A DNA stretch of 64,000 bases, from the NCBI GenBank assembly GCA_021307315.1, contig JAJSPD010000036.1:62001-126000 (forward strand), read 5' to 3'. Below, piece by piece: positions 20,601-30,323 of the stretch. The notes under the pieces are model-generated. The model did not search any database. It worked only from the letters and a program-made list of their open reading frames with translations, and had not been told where the DNA came from. Source of the stretch: Bisporella sp. PMI_857 (Eukaryota > Ascomycota > Leotiomycetes > Helotiales > Helotiaceae). The position numbers and the translations under genes were made by a program. How positions within the stretch are numbered: position 1 is the stretch's first letter; each line of letters starts with the position of its first letter.

Positions 20601-22100
20601 GTAGCCGAATCAATACAGACTGCTTTGATTACAGCATTACACTGTAGCTTAGCTACAGCTTACTTAGGCCAAAACAAGACAAAAAAGCTGATTAAAGAAC
20701 GGTACTACTGGCTCGGAATAAATAACGATATTGAGCGTTTTGTAAGCAATTGTCACGCTTGCCGTAAGTCTAAAGTCCCTAGAAACAAGACTCCAGGGCT
20801 GTTGCACTTACTGCCAATACCGGACTGCTTTTGGCAGCATATATTAGTTGATTTTAAAGACATGCCTTTCGACAAAAAAGGCATGAATATAGTATACGTG
20901 TTTATAGACAGGCTCGGCAAACGCTCTATTTCGATCCTTTGCAACAAAACAGTCGACGCTAGAACTATAGCTCAGCTGTATTTAGTGCATGTCCATAAAT
21001 ACTATAGTTCTGCTACAATTATCGTGTCGGATCGAGGACTTCAGTTTATTTCCGCGTTTTGGGATAAGTTTTGCCGGCTTTTAAGCACAAAACTTAAGCT
21101 TTCGACAGTATACCACCCTCAGACAAACGGTCAGACTGAAAACGCAAATCAATAGATCGATCAACGCTTTCGTCTTTTTGCTAATACTTTTCAAAATAAC
21201 TAGTCTATTTTGATTCATGCGATAAACTACGCAGCAGCTAGTTTGCTATATCACTCTACAGGGTTGTCTTCTTTTATAGTCGAGCTAGGCTATCAGCCTC
21301 GAATAGACATAAACTAAGTCTGTCTTAAAGACCTTGTCCCAGTTTTACAGCATGTTAAAGAAGCTCGGAAAAATGCTTAAGCTTATATTAAAAGAATTCA
21401 CGAAGCTTGAGAATGGGCTAAAACTAGAATAGCCAAAGCTCAAAAGCAACAAGCAATACAAGCCAATAAACACCGACGACCAGTCGACTTTAAAGTCAAA
21501 AACAAAGTATAGGTTTCAACAAAAAACTGGACTAGCGAACGGCCAAGCCGAAAACTAGACTACCAAAATGAAGGCCTATACGAAATCACTAAACAAGTAG
21601 GTTACTCGTATTGCCTAAAGCTTCTAGAAAGCAATTAGCTTCATAACGTTTTTGCACCGGAACTCCTGCGAAAAGACTTTAGTGACTCGCTACTAGGCTA
21701 GCATTAAAAGCTTCCAGTACTTGTAGTTTACAACCAACAACCGGAATAAGAAATCGAGCAAGTTTTGCAAAGCCGAAAGTACCGCCGAAAGCTTCAGTAC
21801 TAAGTAAAATAGGTAAGCATAGATTACGACTCTGTATTCTATAATGCCGAAGGATTTAAAAGGGCGCCATACAAACTGAAAGCTTTTTACAACGAGTACC
21901 CTAAAGCTAAAAGTCCTCCGGCAAACTTACAATACTAGCTTGATTGCTACTTGCAAAGCAAAGAACCAGCTGATCGCCTGAATAACAATGGGTAAAGCAT
22001 GCTACGGAAGCCGGGAAAGTGGATTTTTGATTTTTGATTTTTGATTTTTGATTTTTACATTCCATTTTTGATCCGCCGTAGCTTAAAGGCAAGCTACACT
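17677..22100 (+). pseudogene. pol: Pol of inner gypsy element (protease to chromodomain, many stops)
   Basis: The frame is -1 relative to gag and constant throughout. Protease near 17840 reads FIDTRF, so the DTG motif is lost. RT 18890-19600: FCVDYRKLNSLT and KLDIRQAFYRIRI are present but the catalytic box is YLNN (19395-19409). RNase H near 19840 (ETDASD), integrase zinc region at 20745 (CHACRKSKVPRNKTPG), integrase core 20830-21150 with VDFKDM, SDRGLQF and HPQTNGQTENAN. A degenerate chromodomain-like region lies near 21760-21860. Stops are mostly TAG at Trp or Gln positions. A 33-bp in-frame tandem repeat sits before the integrase (20286-20417). Confidence 0.87.
20286..20417 (+). repeat. 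33-bp in-frame tandem repeat inside inner pol, four copies
   Basis: Encodes four copies of an 11-residue unit like LDISLALSTAK. Each unit contains AGCACTGCAAAG, which also occurs in the 3' LTR of the same element (AAGCACTGCAAAGCTCG near 22150). Confidence 0.85.
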
Positions 22101-22113
22101 GGAGGGGGGGTAA

Positions 22114-22401
22114 TGTCACGGCCCTGGCCCTATCTCGAGCTTGGCGCCAAGCACTGCAAAGCTCGGTAAAGCTTGGCCTTTGTTACCACAGGGCTCGGCA
22201 CTTCAAAGCTTGGCAACCAACGCTACAGGGCTCGCTTACACTGGCCCCTGGCCAGCATCCTGTATATAAAGCACTGCTCTCCTTACCTTCTTCTGCCTGT
22301 AGTTTGTTCTCTTAGTTATAACAATTGATAGTTGTTCACACCTCTGAGTCCTTCTATCTAGATCCACGGATCGAGATCCCTGTTCGGCTTGAGTTGTTAC
22401 A
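22114..22401 (+). repeat. 3' LTR of inner gypsy element (288 bp)
   Basis: Same length as its partner; five transition differences in the first 110 bases, none seen in the rest. Followed by CTCGC. Confidence 0.95.
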
Positions 22402-25400
22402 CTCGCGCGCTTCCCAGTGATACTGACAAAGCTCAAGCACTTTCTATCCCCCAGCGCGAAGCTCGCGCGCGCCCCAGCTCTCAGTACAATGCTCGCGCGC
22501 TTCCCACCCGCCAGCGCGAAACGCTCGAGCTACTGGTCGTCTTTTCAGCACTAACCAAGCCCTGGCAGCCATTCCTGTTCTCGGAACAAAACAGTATCAA
22601 GCTCGCTACTTCGGCGAAAGCAGCTGTCGACAAGACTTTGCTAAGCGTAGATATAGCGCTTATCAGCGCACCTGCGTTTACGCTCTACACGCGTCGAAAA
22701 AGCAATTTGGTGTTTGCAACAAGCTTGTATAAAATCGATTAGATCCTGGAAAAACGGAAAATCCAAGCTCGCAACTTCCTTGATTCAGAGAACTACGTGT
22801 CAATAGAAGAGCTGGACTACAGTGAAAACGAAGCTTTCGTTCAAGCTAAAGTCCTTAATTTTTATCGAGATCGTTTTAGTGCGTTTTCGAAAAGAGCTTC
22901 CAACGAAATACCTTCGTTGCGTCCTGGAGTAGACCACAAAATCGAGCTTACAGAGCTAAATTCTTTGAGCCACAGCCTTCTTTATAAAATGACTACGGAA
23001 GAGCTTTTCGCTGTCAAAAAGTACTTGCTCGAAAATTTGAGTAAAGGCTTTATTGTCGAAAGCCAAGCTTTTTTTGCGTCCCTAGTCCTTTTTGTCAAGA
23101 AAGGGGATAGAAGCTTCCGCTTTTGTATTGACTATCGCAAGCTCAATTCGATCACTCGGAAAAATCAACACCCGCTTCCTTTGATTGACGAAACACTGGC
23201 ACGTTTAGCAAAAGCCAAAATCTACACCAAGCTTGATATTCGCCAAGCGTTCCACCGTATACGCATAGATCTTGACTCAGAAAAGCTTACGACGTTCTGC
23301 ACGCGCTACGGCTCTTACAAGTGCAAAGTGCTCCTTTTTGGCCTGACGAACGGCCCGGCCACGTATCAGAAGTATATGAACGGCGTGCTTTTCGACTATT
23401 TAGATGACTTTTGCACAGCTTACTTAAATAATATCTTGATTTTCTTTAACAGCAAGCGCGAGCACGTGGAACATGTTCGCAAAGTTCTCGATCGGCTACA
23501 AACCGCCGGCCTGCAAGTGGACATTCGGAAAACAGAGTTCCACGTGACTCGTACTAAGTATTTAGGCTTTATAGTTACAACAAAAGGCATCGAAGTAGAT
23601 TCTGAAAAGATTTCGGCTATTACTTCTTAGGCTTAGCTAACCAATGTGCGCAACGTACAGTCATTTCTGGGATTTTGCAACTTCTACCGGCGTTTTATCA
23701 AGGATTATGGGCGCTTAGTATCCTTTTTAACACAGCTCACAAGAAAAAATGTTTTTTTCAAGTTTGACAGGAATTGCCAAAAAGCATTTGCGTTGCTTAA
23801 AGAGTCTTTAACAGCCGCTCCCGTGCTGCAGCATTACGACCACGAGCTTGAAAGCTTAGTAGAAACAGACGCGAGCGACGGAGTCGTAGCAGGAGTGCTT
23901 TCACAACGCAAAAGCCCTGAAGACCTATAGCTTCCCGTAAGGTACTTCTCGAAAACCATGGCATTTGCGGAGCTCAATTACCAAGTGCATGACAAAGAAA
24001 TGCTAACTATTGTACGCTCGCTGACACAGTGGCGAGCGGACTTAGCGAGTACTACTTCCCTTATTCAGGTGCTCACTGACTACAAAGTACTCGAGTATTT
24101 CATAACAAGCAAAGCGCTGAATGCTCGCTAAGCTCGTTGAGCGGAAGTACTTTCTGAGTTCTATTTCAATATTATGTACCGTCCAAAGAAAGCTAACGAG
24201 AGGGCGAATGCCTTGACAAGGAAAGAGCAAAACGTGGCTTCTCAGAACGCTCTAAAAAAAGAAACTCGCGACTAAGTTCTGCTAGGCCCTGACCGAGTAG
24301 ATCCTCGTATTCTGGCTCAGCTACTCATAGCCGCATTCGAAGGCCAAGCCGAGCGTTCGGAAAAAGACCGCTCTGCTCCTGGGAACTTTGATCTAGTAAG
24401 CCAGCTGCTCGTAGCAAACAGAAAAAGCACCGAGCTGGAGCTTATGCGAGCTCAAGCTCGTGCTAGAGCCCAGAACTGGGACCTGCGGAACGGGCTGCTT
24501 TTGTAGCAAGGAAGGCTCGTAGTGCTAACAGAAAGAACGCTCCGCGTACAGCTATTGAATAAGGTCCACGCTCAAGTGTCGACAACGCATTCAGGAATGT
24601 CTAAAACAAAGCTTCTTGTTGCTCAAAACTACTGGTGGAAAAGTCTTTCAAGCGACGTGTCCGATTACGTCCACTCCTGTAGAGCATGCCGGAAAGCAAC
24701 TGTACCACGTGACCGCACGCCTGGCTATTTGCACTCGCTCCCGATCCCCGACCGGCCATAGCAGCACGTGTCTATGGATTATAAATCGTTCCCTGCGGCA
24801 AAAAACGGGCACGACAACCTTTTTGTAGTAGTCGATAGATTTTGCAAACAAGCAGTATCGATTCTTTGTTCGAAGTCGGCAAATGCCCGAAATATAGCTC
24901 GCATGTACATCGAGCGTATTTACTGCCGTTACGGAGCTCCCTAGACAATAGTGTCAGACAAAGGCTCTCAGTTTATTTCATCGTTTTGGAACGAGTTTAC
25001 GCGCATTCTAGGAGTAAAGCTAAAGCTTTCTACAGCATATCACTTTTAAACGGACGGCTAAACAGAAATTGTCAACCAGTATATTGATTTACGGCTTAGG
25101 CCTTTTATTAATTACTATCAGGACGACTGGCCGGAGCTGATTCCTATAGTAGACTACGCGCAGCTTACGTTACCGTACGAAAGCCTAGGGATGATGTCTC
25201 CGTTCGAGGTTCAATACGGCTATAAGCCGAACACGTCTTGGAACTGGGAACCTGCGGAAAAAGCACCAAAAAACGCGCGGGAAAAGCTTAACCGAGAGAA
25301 AGCTCAAGCATACGCGCAAAGAATGCATAAAGCATGGGAAAAAGCCAAGAAGTGCTTGCAACGAGCATAGGAGGTCCACGCCAAAAGCGCTAACAAGCGC

Positions 25401-25967
25401 CGCCGATCAGTGGATTTCGGCGTAAATGATTACGTTTATGTGCTGGCAAAGAACTGGCGCAGAGAACGGCTTAGTGCTAAGCTCGATTCTCAAATGGAGG
25501 GCCCTTGGCCTATTATTGCTCAGGAAGGCCACTTTTTTCGATTAGGGCTTCCGAGCTCTATGAAAATACACCCTGTGTTCTCAGCCGATCGCTTGCGTAA
25601 AGCAAAAGATGCTCCTTTGCCAGGACAAATTGCGGAAAAAGCTGAGCCAATTGTTGTCGAAAACGAGCTGGAGTAGGAACTGGAGGAAGTGCTAGCCTGC
25701 AAGCTAGAGCGTAGAAAGCTCAAGTACAGAGCTCGCTAGGTAGGCTGGGAAAAAGACCCCGAGTAGTACCCAGCTTCCGACTTGAAGTACGCTCCTCATT
25801 TGCTGAGAGCGTTCCACTTACAGAACCCAAGCGCGAAAGGGCCGCCCTTGAAGCTAGAGAATTGGATTAAGGCATGGGAAAAGGGTATTGACAATTACGA
25901 CTACTTAGATAGTAACCTGCCGTGCTCTCAAAGCTCGAAGGCGAGCTTTTTCCGGAGGGGGGGGTGA

Positions 25968-26141
25968 TGTCACGTCGCGTGCTCCCAAGCACACGTGATC
26001 CATATTAGGCGAGCTCCCCGAGCTCCTCGTGTATATATAGCCTGCTCTCCCCGAGCTCCCTCTTCCTTCCTTAGCTATAGATTCTCGTATTGCACCACCG
26101 TTGCCCTCTGTATCTGTAGATCCACAGCGCGTGCCGTGACA
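25968..26141 (+). repeat. 3' LTR of outer gypsy element (174 bp)
   Basis: Same length as the 5' LTR and 173 of 174 positions equal by my reading. Followed by CAATG. Confidence 0.95.
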
Positions 26142-26376
26142 CAATGCGTCAAGACCCTGTAATTAAGTCACGTGATATTATTTTATTAAAGCAATAAACA
26201 GAGCCAGGCTTACATATTTAGTATAACTAGCGAGCTTTTGTTCATTAATACTCTTTTTGAAAATAATATTATAAAAATATAAAGTAGTTGCAAGGAGTAG
26301 TAATTTGGCAGAAGCCTTCTGATTGGCTAAACCTTGTCACTTAAGCGAGTTGTGACGCATTGGCGGTTAAAGGGAT
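26142..26376. mobile_element. Remainder of the 250-bp MITE split by the outer gypsy element
   Basis: After the CAATG duplication the MITE continues from 26147 and ends with the right terminal repeat at 26353-26376, which mirrors 13333-13352 plus CGTCA. AT-rich interior without coding capacity. TA at both outer borders. Confidence 0.75.
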
Positions 26377-26433
26377 ATTCACGTCCGCCAGCCACTCCAT
26401 ATAGTCACATGATCAAAACTAAATCAGCCAACC

Positions 26434-26617
26434 TGTCAGAAATAGGGTTTATCAGGCAAGAGGAATCAATTAGAGGATCTGTAAGGGTATCACGGTGATG
26501 GAAATACAGGCTTGTATGAGCGTTATTCATTGATGATGATATCTACAGTTCTTAGCTGTAAATGAGGGGAAGATGTTTCTAGCTCCTTGGCCTACTTACG
26601 TAAGCCGATTCCTGACA
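26434..26617. repeat. Solo LTR (184 bp, TSD CAACC)
   Basis: Starts TGTCAGAAATAGG and ends CCTGACA; flanked by CAACC at 26429-26433 and 26618-26622. A diverged second copy lies at 59128-59306. No internal sequence, so it is the product of LTR-LTR recombination. Confidence 0.88.
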
Positions 26618-26622
26618 CAACC

Positions 26623-27388
26623 ATACCCCTATACACTCTCACCGCTTCCGGTGACGACGGGCGTGATTTGAATCTTGAACGAAATCAACCGCATCAGCAG
26701 GAATGCACTCAACGGCAAGATTTAGGCAAAGCTCCTCCAGGTCTACAATGTAGGCATCAGCGGCGAGCATACCGGGGATCATGAGGCGCACTATATGACC
26801 AATAGCATTGAGATCATGTATTTCAAGGCTGATCCCACTGGTGAAGAAGGATAGGAGCTCGTCAGAGATCAGCCCAAGATCAAGAACGTGAGGAACCCGT
26901 GGCCGCGGCGGCCTGTATACCTGATTAACGGACTCATGATTGCCAAGAACCTCAGATTCTCAAGCGGAGGTGTTGAACAGGCTAGGTTTAAGGACCATAC
27001 CTAGCCTATCGGGGAATTTGTAAGTATGCCTACGCAAGATGCATATGTACTTTTGCCTTCGATGATGAATCTACTGACGTACATGATACTCACGTGAGTA
27101 TCACACCTCTATAAATAGAGAGATTCTCTCCTGTAGTTTAGGTTCTACAACCTTCAGCAATTGACTCGTTTACCCCATACTCTCTGAAGGCTCCGTTACT
27201 TTCTTCTATTACAATAGGAGGTAGTAAGAATAACGCGGGGCATACCGAAGAGGGGATGCAGATCAACAAGGATGCCACGTAGGGTGGGAACCTGGGCGCC
27301 AGCAAGGAGTCCAACGATACGAACCTTATGGAGTGCATCATCATTGCTTATCAGCTGCGCATAGCCAAGAGGAAGGGAGTTCTAGGGC
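26623..27388 (+). pseudogene. Unassigned protein gene, broken by stops, a frameshift and a solo LTR
   Basis: Reading starts near IPLYTLTASGDDGRDLNL, shifts one base near 26675 and continues EINRISRNALNGKI, YNVGISGEHTGDHEAHYMTN, IEIMYFKADPTGEEG, RPVYLINGLMIAKN. At 26971 a solo LTR interrupts it; removing the LTR and one GGAGG copy (251 bp) restores the same frame into NNAGHTEEGMQINKDAT and NLMECIIIAYQLRIAKRKG. TAG stops lie at 26723, 26852 and 27280. I do not recognise the family. It directly abuts the NLR fragment and could be the remains of a neighbouring effector gene, but that is inference. The N-terminus may have been hit by the solo LTR at 26434. Confidence 0.6.
26971..27216. repeat. Solo LTR (246 bp, TSD GGAGG) inside the unassigned pseudogene
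   Basis: Starts TGTTGAACAGG; flanked by GGAGG at 26966-26970 and 27217-27221. Its last bases read ACAATA where the related copy at 58182 ends with TTCAACA, so the terminal CA has become TA. TATAAATAG near 27108 and GTAGTTTAGGTTCT near 27134 resemble the promoter and RNA-start layout of the inner gypsy LTR. Confidence 0.9.
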
Positions 27389-27390
27389 TG

Positions 27391-27956
27391 GCTATTTGGA
27401 CACTTATAGCCTACTCATTTCTTATTGGACATGGAGAGACCATGGTGTTCGACTTTCACCGACTAGTACATGTGGCAATCCGGGGTTAGTTACAGGTAGG
27501 AGGCACACTTTTCTCAATGGAGCCAGACAGTGATTGAACAGCTGGATGAACTATTTCCAGACGATGAACATCAGAACAGGGCCCAATGGAGAATACTCAT
27601 ACCGCATGCAGCTTATGCCTTACGACTAACCACTGTCGCACAAGACAATATTCGAAGGCTAGATCTCGCATGGAAGCATGCAAAGAGCCTTTACAGCGAT
27701 GATCGGTACAGCAAGGCCAAGGTACCATTTAAAGAAGTATTTCAGATGAGAAAAGAAAGTGCTTAGCATGGAGCATCCTACCACTTTAGCCAGCATGGCC
27801 CACCTAGCGTCGACGTACAGGAATCAAAGCCGATGGGAGGAGGCGGAGGAGCTCTCGGTCGAGGTGCTCGCACTACAAAAGGAGGCACTCGGCGAGAGGC
27901 ACCCCGACACGATCAGGAGCATAACGGAACTTGACCGCGCGCGGCGGGTCAATTGA
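27391..27956 (+). pseudogene. C-terminal TPR part of a fungal NLR (NOD-like receptor)
   Basis: Three reading frames join to the C-terminal region of NB-ARC/TPR proteins: TLIAYSFL and FDFHRLVHVAIRG (stop TAG 27487), then IEQLDELFPDDEHQNRAQW and LDLAWKHAKSLYSDDRYS, then after a shift near 27758 MEHPTTLASMAHLASTYRNQ and GERHPDTIRSI, which are kinesin-light-chain type TPR repeats. The nucleotide-binding domain is missing. Such receptors sense non-self and trigger programmed cell death. The upstream unassigned pseudogene runs into it in the same frame. Confidence 0.8.
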
Positions 27957-28101
27957 TTAAAGTGAAAGCACTCAAGTAGTTGGTATTATAGCAATACAGT
28001 ATATACTACTATATAATTCCGAATGACATACATGTAAATGAATTATTCTGAACTACCCGTGTTCAGCCCACCCAATTACCCCGTAGTAGCTGCCCCAGGT
28101 A

Positions 28102-29002
28102 TCAAATTAAGTAACTCCTTTGCACCCCAGCAGCCGTTGCCGCCGCATATGGCTGCCACCTCTTGTTCTTGTGAGAATCGGCATAGCTACATATGCCTCG
28201 GATTACAAGACACGGAAAGGTGTTCATCAACCCTGCTCCTTCATCACAAAGCAAAGGATCCCACCGGGCTCAGTACTCGAACGATCCCTCGTTACCCGTC
28301 TTTTATGACTTGATTTCCAGATGCAATAGTCTCGAAAAATAGTAGTTGCATCTTCATTCGGCCGCGGATGTCCCACCGCCGGCCCATTCTCACTGCAAGT
28401 GTCACAGGTTGGCCCTCCGGCGTGGTTATATGTTGGCCCATATAACGCACTATACTCCGCACCTTGGTATACAAATTCCGTTAGGGCGGTCTGTGAAAGT
28501 GAGATGCTGTGACAACTTGATGCGTTGTCGTACATAATTTGACTAAGGCTTAGCAGGCAAGACCGGCCAGGAGAATCGCTGGTGGTGCATTCAAGCTGGC
28601 CGTTCGTGTGAAGCTTCCTCCTGGTCCTGTATTTCTAAAGTCATACTGAACCACTCCTCCGTGTTGGCCAAATGGCTGGCTAATCACAATACCACCAAGT
28701 CCAATGCCCGCATCTGCACTTGGGGCGCCGCCACCAATCCCCACCACCAAACCAAATCGAGTAGCAGGAAACTTTGACCCCATCTGGCTTGCAACCGCCG
28801 CAGCAGAACTAGTCCTCGGTTGTCTGGCAGGCAAACACACAAAGACCACGTTGTGTTCCCCGACGCCACTCAAAGAGTATGAATTGGTGTCGGTTGCGTC
28901 TTGTGGCAGATCTTGATGCTCCTCATCTAACATCTCCGCTGCCGCGGCCACCTCTATTGGTAACGTACGAATCCACCCGATCGTGTATCCATCTCGGGCC
29001 AC
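28102..29002 (-). pseudogene. N-terminal nucleoside-phosphorylase-like (PNP_UDP) domain of a fungal NLR
   Basis: ATG at 29002 opens 150 residues typical of the domain: GYTIGWIRTLPIEVAAAAEM, SYSLSGVGEHNVVFVCLPA, FGLVVGIGGGAPS, VVQYDF. After LLAGLAC a stop and a gap of perhaps 40 residues follow; then YQGAEYSALYG, a Cys pair TCDTC, GGILCF and, in another frame, [20 protein letters not shown], which is the C-terminal end of the domain, stopping at 28102. So the domain is nearly complete but broken. It points towards the TPR fragment at 27391-27956, which is on the opposite strand. Confidence 0.85.
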
Positions 29003-29176
29003 GTCTGAGTGGCATTTCGAGGTGGAAAGAGATTCTACAGATTAAAGCTTTTAATGGCTGGTAAAGCCTTATGCCGCTCTTGGTAGTTGAAGCTTTGGTT
29101 ATGGCAAGAGCGAGGTTCAGGCGACACGGCTAGAGCACGGCGCTTAGCTGTACCCGGTTAGACTGAGCCTGGGGAC

Positions 29177-30323
29177 CCTGGTCAAGTGATGGTGAAGACT
29201 ACTGAGACCCGGGCCTGTTCGTACAGTTTAGAGACGTCTGAAAGCCTCTCGACTATCGCCGCATTTTGTCCCCCAACCTTGGTCATCCTCATTGCAAGGT
29301 GGTTTCGGAGCAAATAGTCAATGTTGAGTTCGCAGGGCGAGCAGGAGCTATGAAAGCATTGTAGAGTGTGTAGGCAGAAGCGAGAGCCTCTTGTGCGGAA
29401 GCAAGATTCCCCAAAGCGCGGTTTGCACTTGGTGATGAATTGGCCTCTATCTGGACCTTGCACGACTGAAGAAACCTATTAACATCTAAATAAAAATAGC
29501 AAGTTCTCCTCGCAAAGCGTATCTCGCAAATACTCTCGGAAAAGTAGTCGAAGCATCGCATCATTCAGGATCCTATCCAGCATCCGGGTGTTAGAATCGC
29601 GAGGACCTCCAAGCCTCATAGTGGTAGAAATTGTGTTCTCGTCTTCCGGGATCTGCATGCTAGAAGTCATATGAACAACGTCCTTGCCCTTCTGTGACAG
29701 TTGGTAGATTACTTAATTCGTTGGCTGAACCTGACCTCATTCTCCTTGCCTTGAGGGAATTGTGCAAGATAGAGAGGGTCGGGTTGCACACGCCAGATCA
29801 ACTCTGTGAACGTCTGATTAACAGTCCTTGGCCATCCTGATGCCATCATTGCAATCCTTATATTCCCTCAACGACTCATTCGAACTGGTGTTATTTGCGA
29901 CATTCGGCCCATTTTGACCAACAAATCTGCGAAAGATGACCTCTGCTGTGCTGCGATCCGAAGATGACTCGTCAGTAACAGAATCTCGCTCAAGAGTGAT
30001 CAGCTGCATTGTGTTCCTTGGAGAACTGACAAGGTCTGTGATGTGCCTTTGGTGGATGCCGTTCTTTGTACAGAATCTCTCTAGGATATTAATGCCCTTA
30101 GGCATCAGCTGCCAGACTGAGCCTTTAGTGCGAATTCTCTTGCTTGCTTGCCATTCGCAGATCCCACGAGTCTCGTAGCTTTACGGATTATCGTAAAAGT
30201 AATCCTTGCCCTTATGAATAGCGGGTTATCGCTCGTTATACGCATTAAGTGCGAAGAGGTCTTGCGCATTATGCAATTATTTCCCCTTGGATTAGAGGTA
30301 ATCGGAGTCTGCGTATATACCAA
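29177..30323 (-). pseudogene. FlbA/Sst2-like RGS protein, decayed fragment (DEP and RGS regions)
   Basis: Minus-strand pieces follow the order of a regulator of G-protein signalling. At 30140-29820: PKGINILERFCTKNGIHQRH and SSPRNTMQLITLERD, the DEP-side part. Around 29790-29750: VQPDPLYLAQFPQGK. At 29600-29180: MLDRILNDAMLRLLFREYLR, LCEENL, then after a one-base shift FYLDVNRFLQSC, and in a third frame PCELNIDYLLRNHLAMRMTK, the RGS box. At least three frame changes and several stops make it non-functional. The intact family member dampens Gα signalling that controls conidiation and growth; a working copy is presumably elsewhere. Confidence 0.8.

Larger units (their letters stand above)
15798..22401 (+). 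mobile_element. Ty3/gypsy chromovirus, inner nested element (6604 bp, TSD CTCGC)
   Basis: 288-bp LTRs at 15798-16085 and 22114-22401, TSD CTCGC at 15793-15797 and 22402-22406, gag with knuckle, -1 frame pol, chromodomain-like end, a (GATTTTT)n run at 22022-22056 and a polypurine tract GGAGGGGGGG (22101-22110) shared in form with the outer element. It lies in the same orientation as the element it interrupts. Confidence 0.95.
15085..25967 (+). pseudogene. pol: Pol of outer gypsy element, split by nested element and with many stops
   Basis: The left part (15085-15797) holds the protease (DTGA near 15238); the right part (22407-25967) holds RT, RNase H, integrase and a chromodomain-like C-terminus. 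RT motifs FCIDYRKLNSIT and KLDIRQAFHRIRI are clear, but the catalytic box is YLNN instead of YLDD (23421-23435). RNase H reads VETDASDG and the integrase zinc part ends CRACRKATVPRDRTPG. The C-terminus has a chromodomain-like stretch around 25670-25800. Between 22740 and 25766 I read 16 in-frame stops: 11 TAG, 4 TAA, 1 TGA, mostly where Trp or Gln is expected. Not functional by itself. Confidence 0.88.
13353..26141 (+). mobile_element. Ty3/gypsy chromovirus, outer element, carrying a nested element
   Basis: 174-bp LTRs at both ends (one difference), perfect TSD CAATG (13348-13352, 26142-26146), primer site, gag with zinc knuckle, -1 frame pol ending in a chromodomain-like region and a polypurine tract GGAGGGGGGGG (25954-25964) just before the right LTR. 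A second gypsy element is inserted in pol at 15798. The outer pol frame is preserved across the insertion (6609 bp including TSD, a multiple of three). Without the insert the element is about 6.2 kb. Confidence 0.95.

Noticed and set aside
18681..25967. TAG as a Trp codon (genetic code change)
   Set aside because: The intact cellular genes and the copia use TGG for Trp and normal stops. TAG and TAA also replace Gln codons, which a single reassignment does not explain.
18681..25967. A-to-I RNA editing rescuing TAG to TGG and NN to DD
   Set aside because: Such editing is known in ascomycete sexual tissue and would fix many sites, but the Gln-derived TAA/TAG stops come from C-to-T and cannot be restored that way. 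DNA-level mutation explains both classes.
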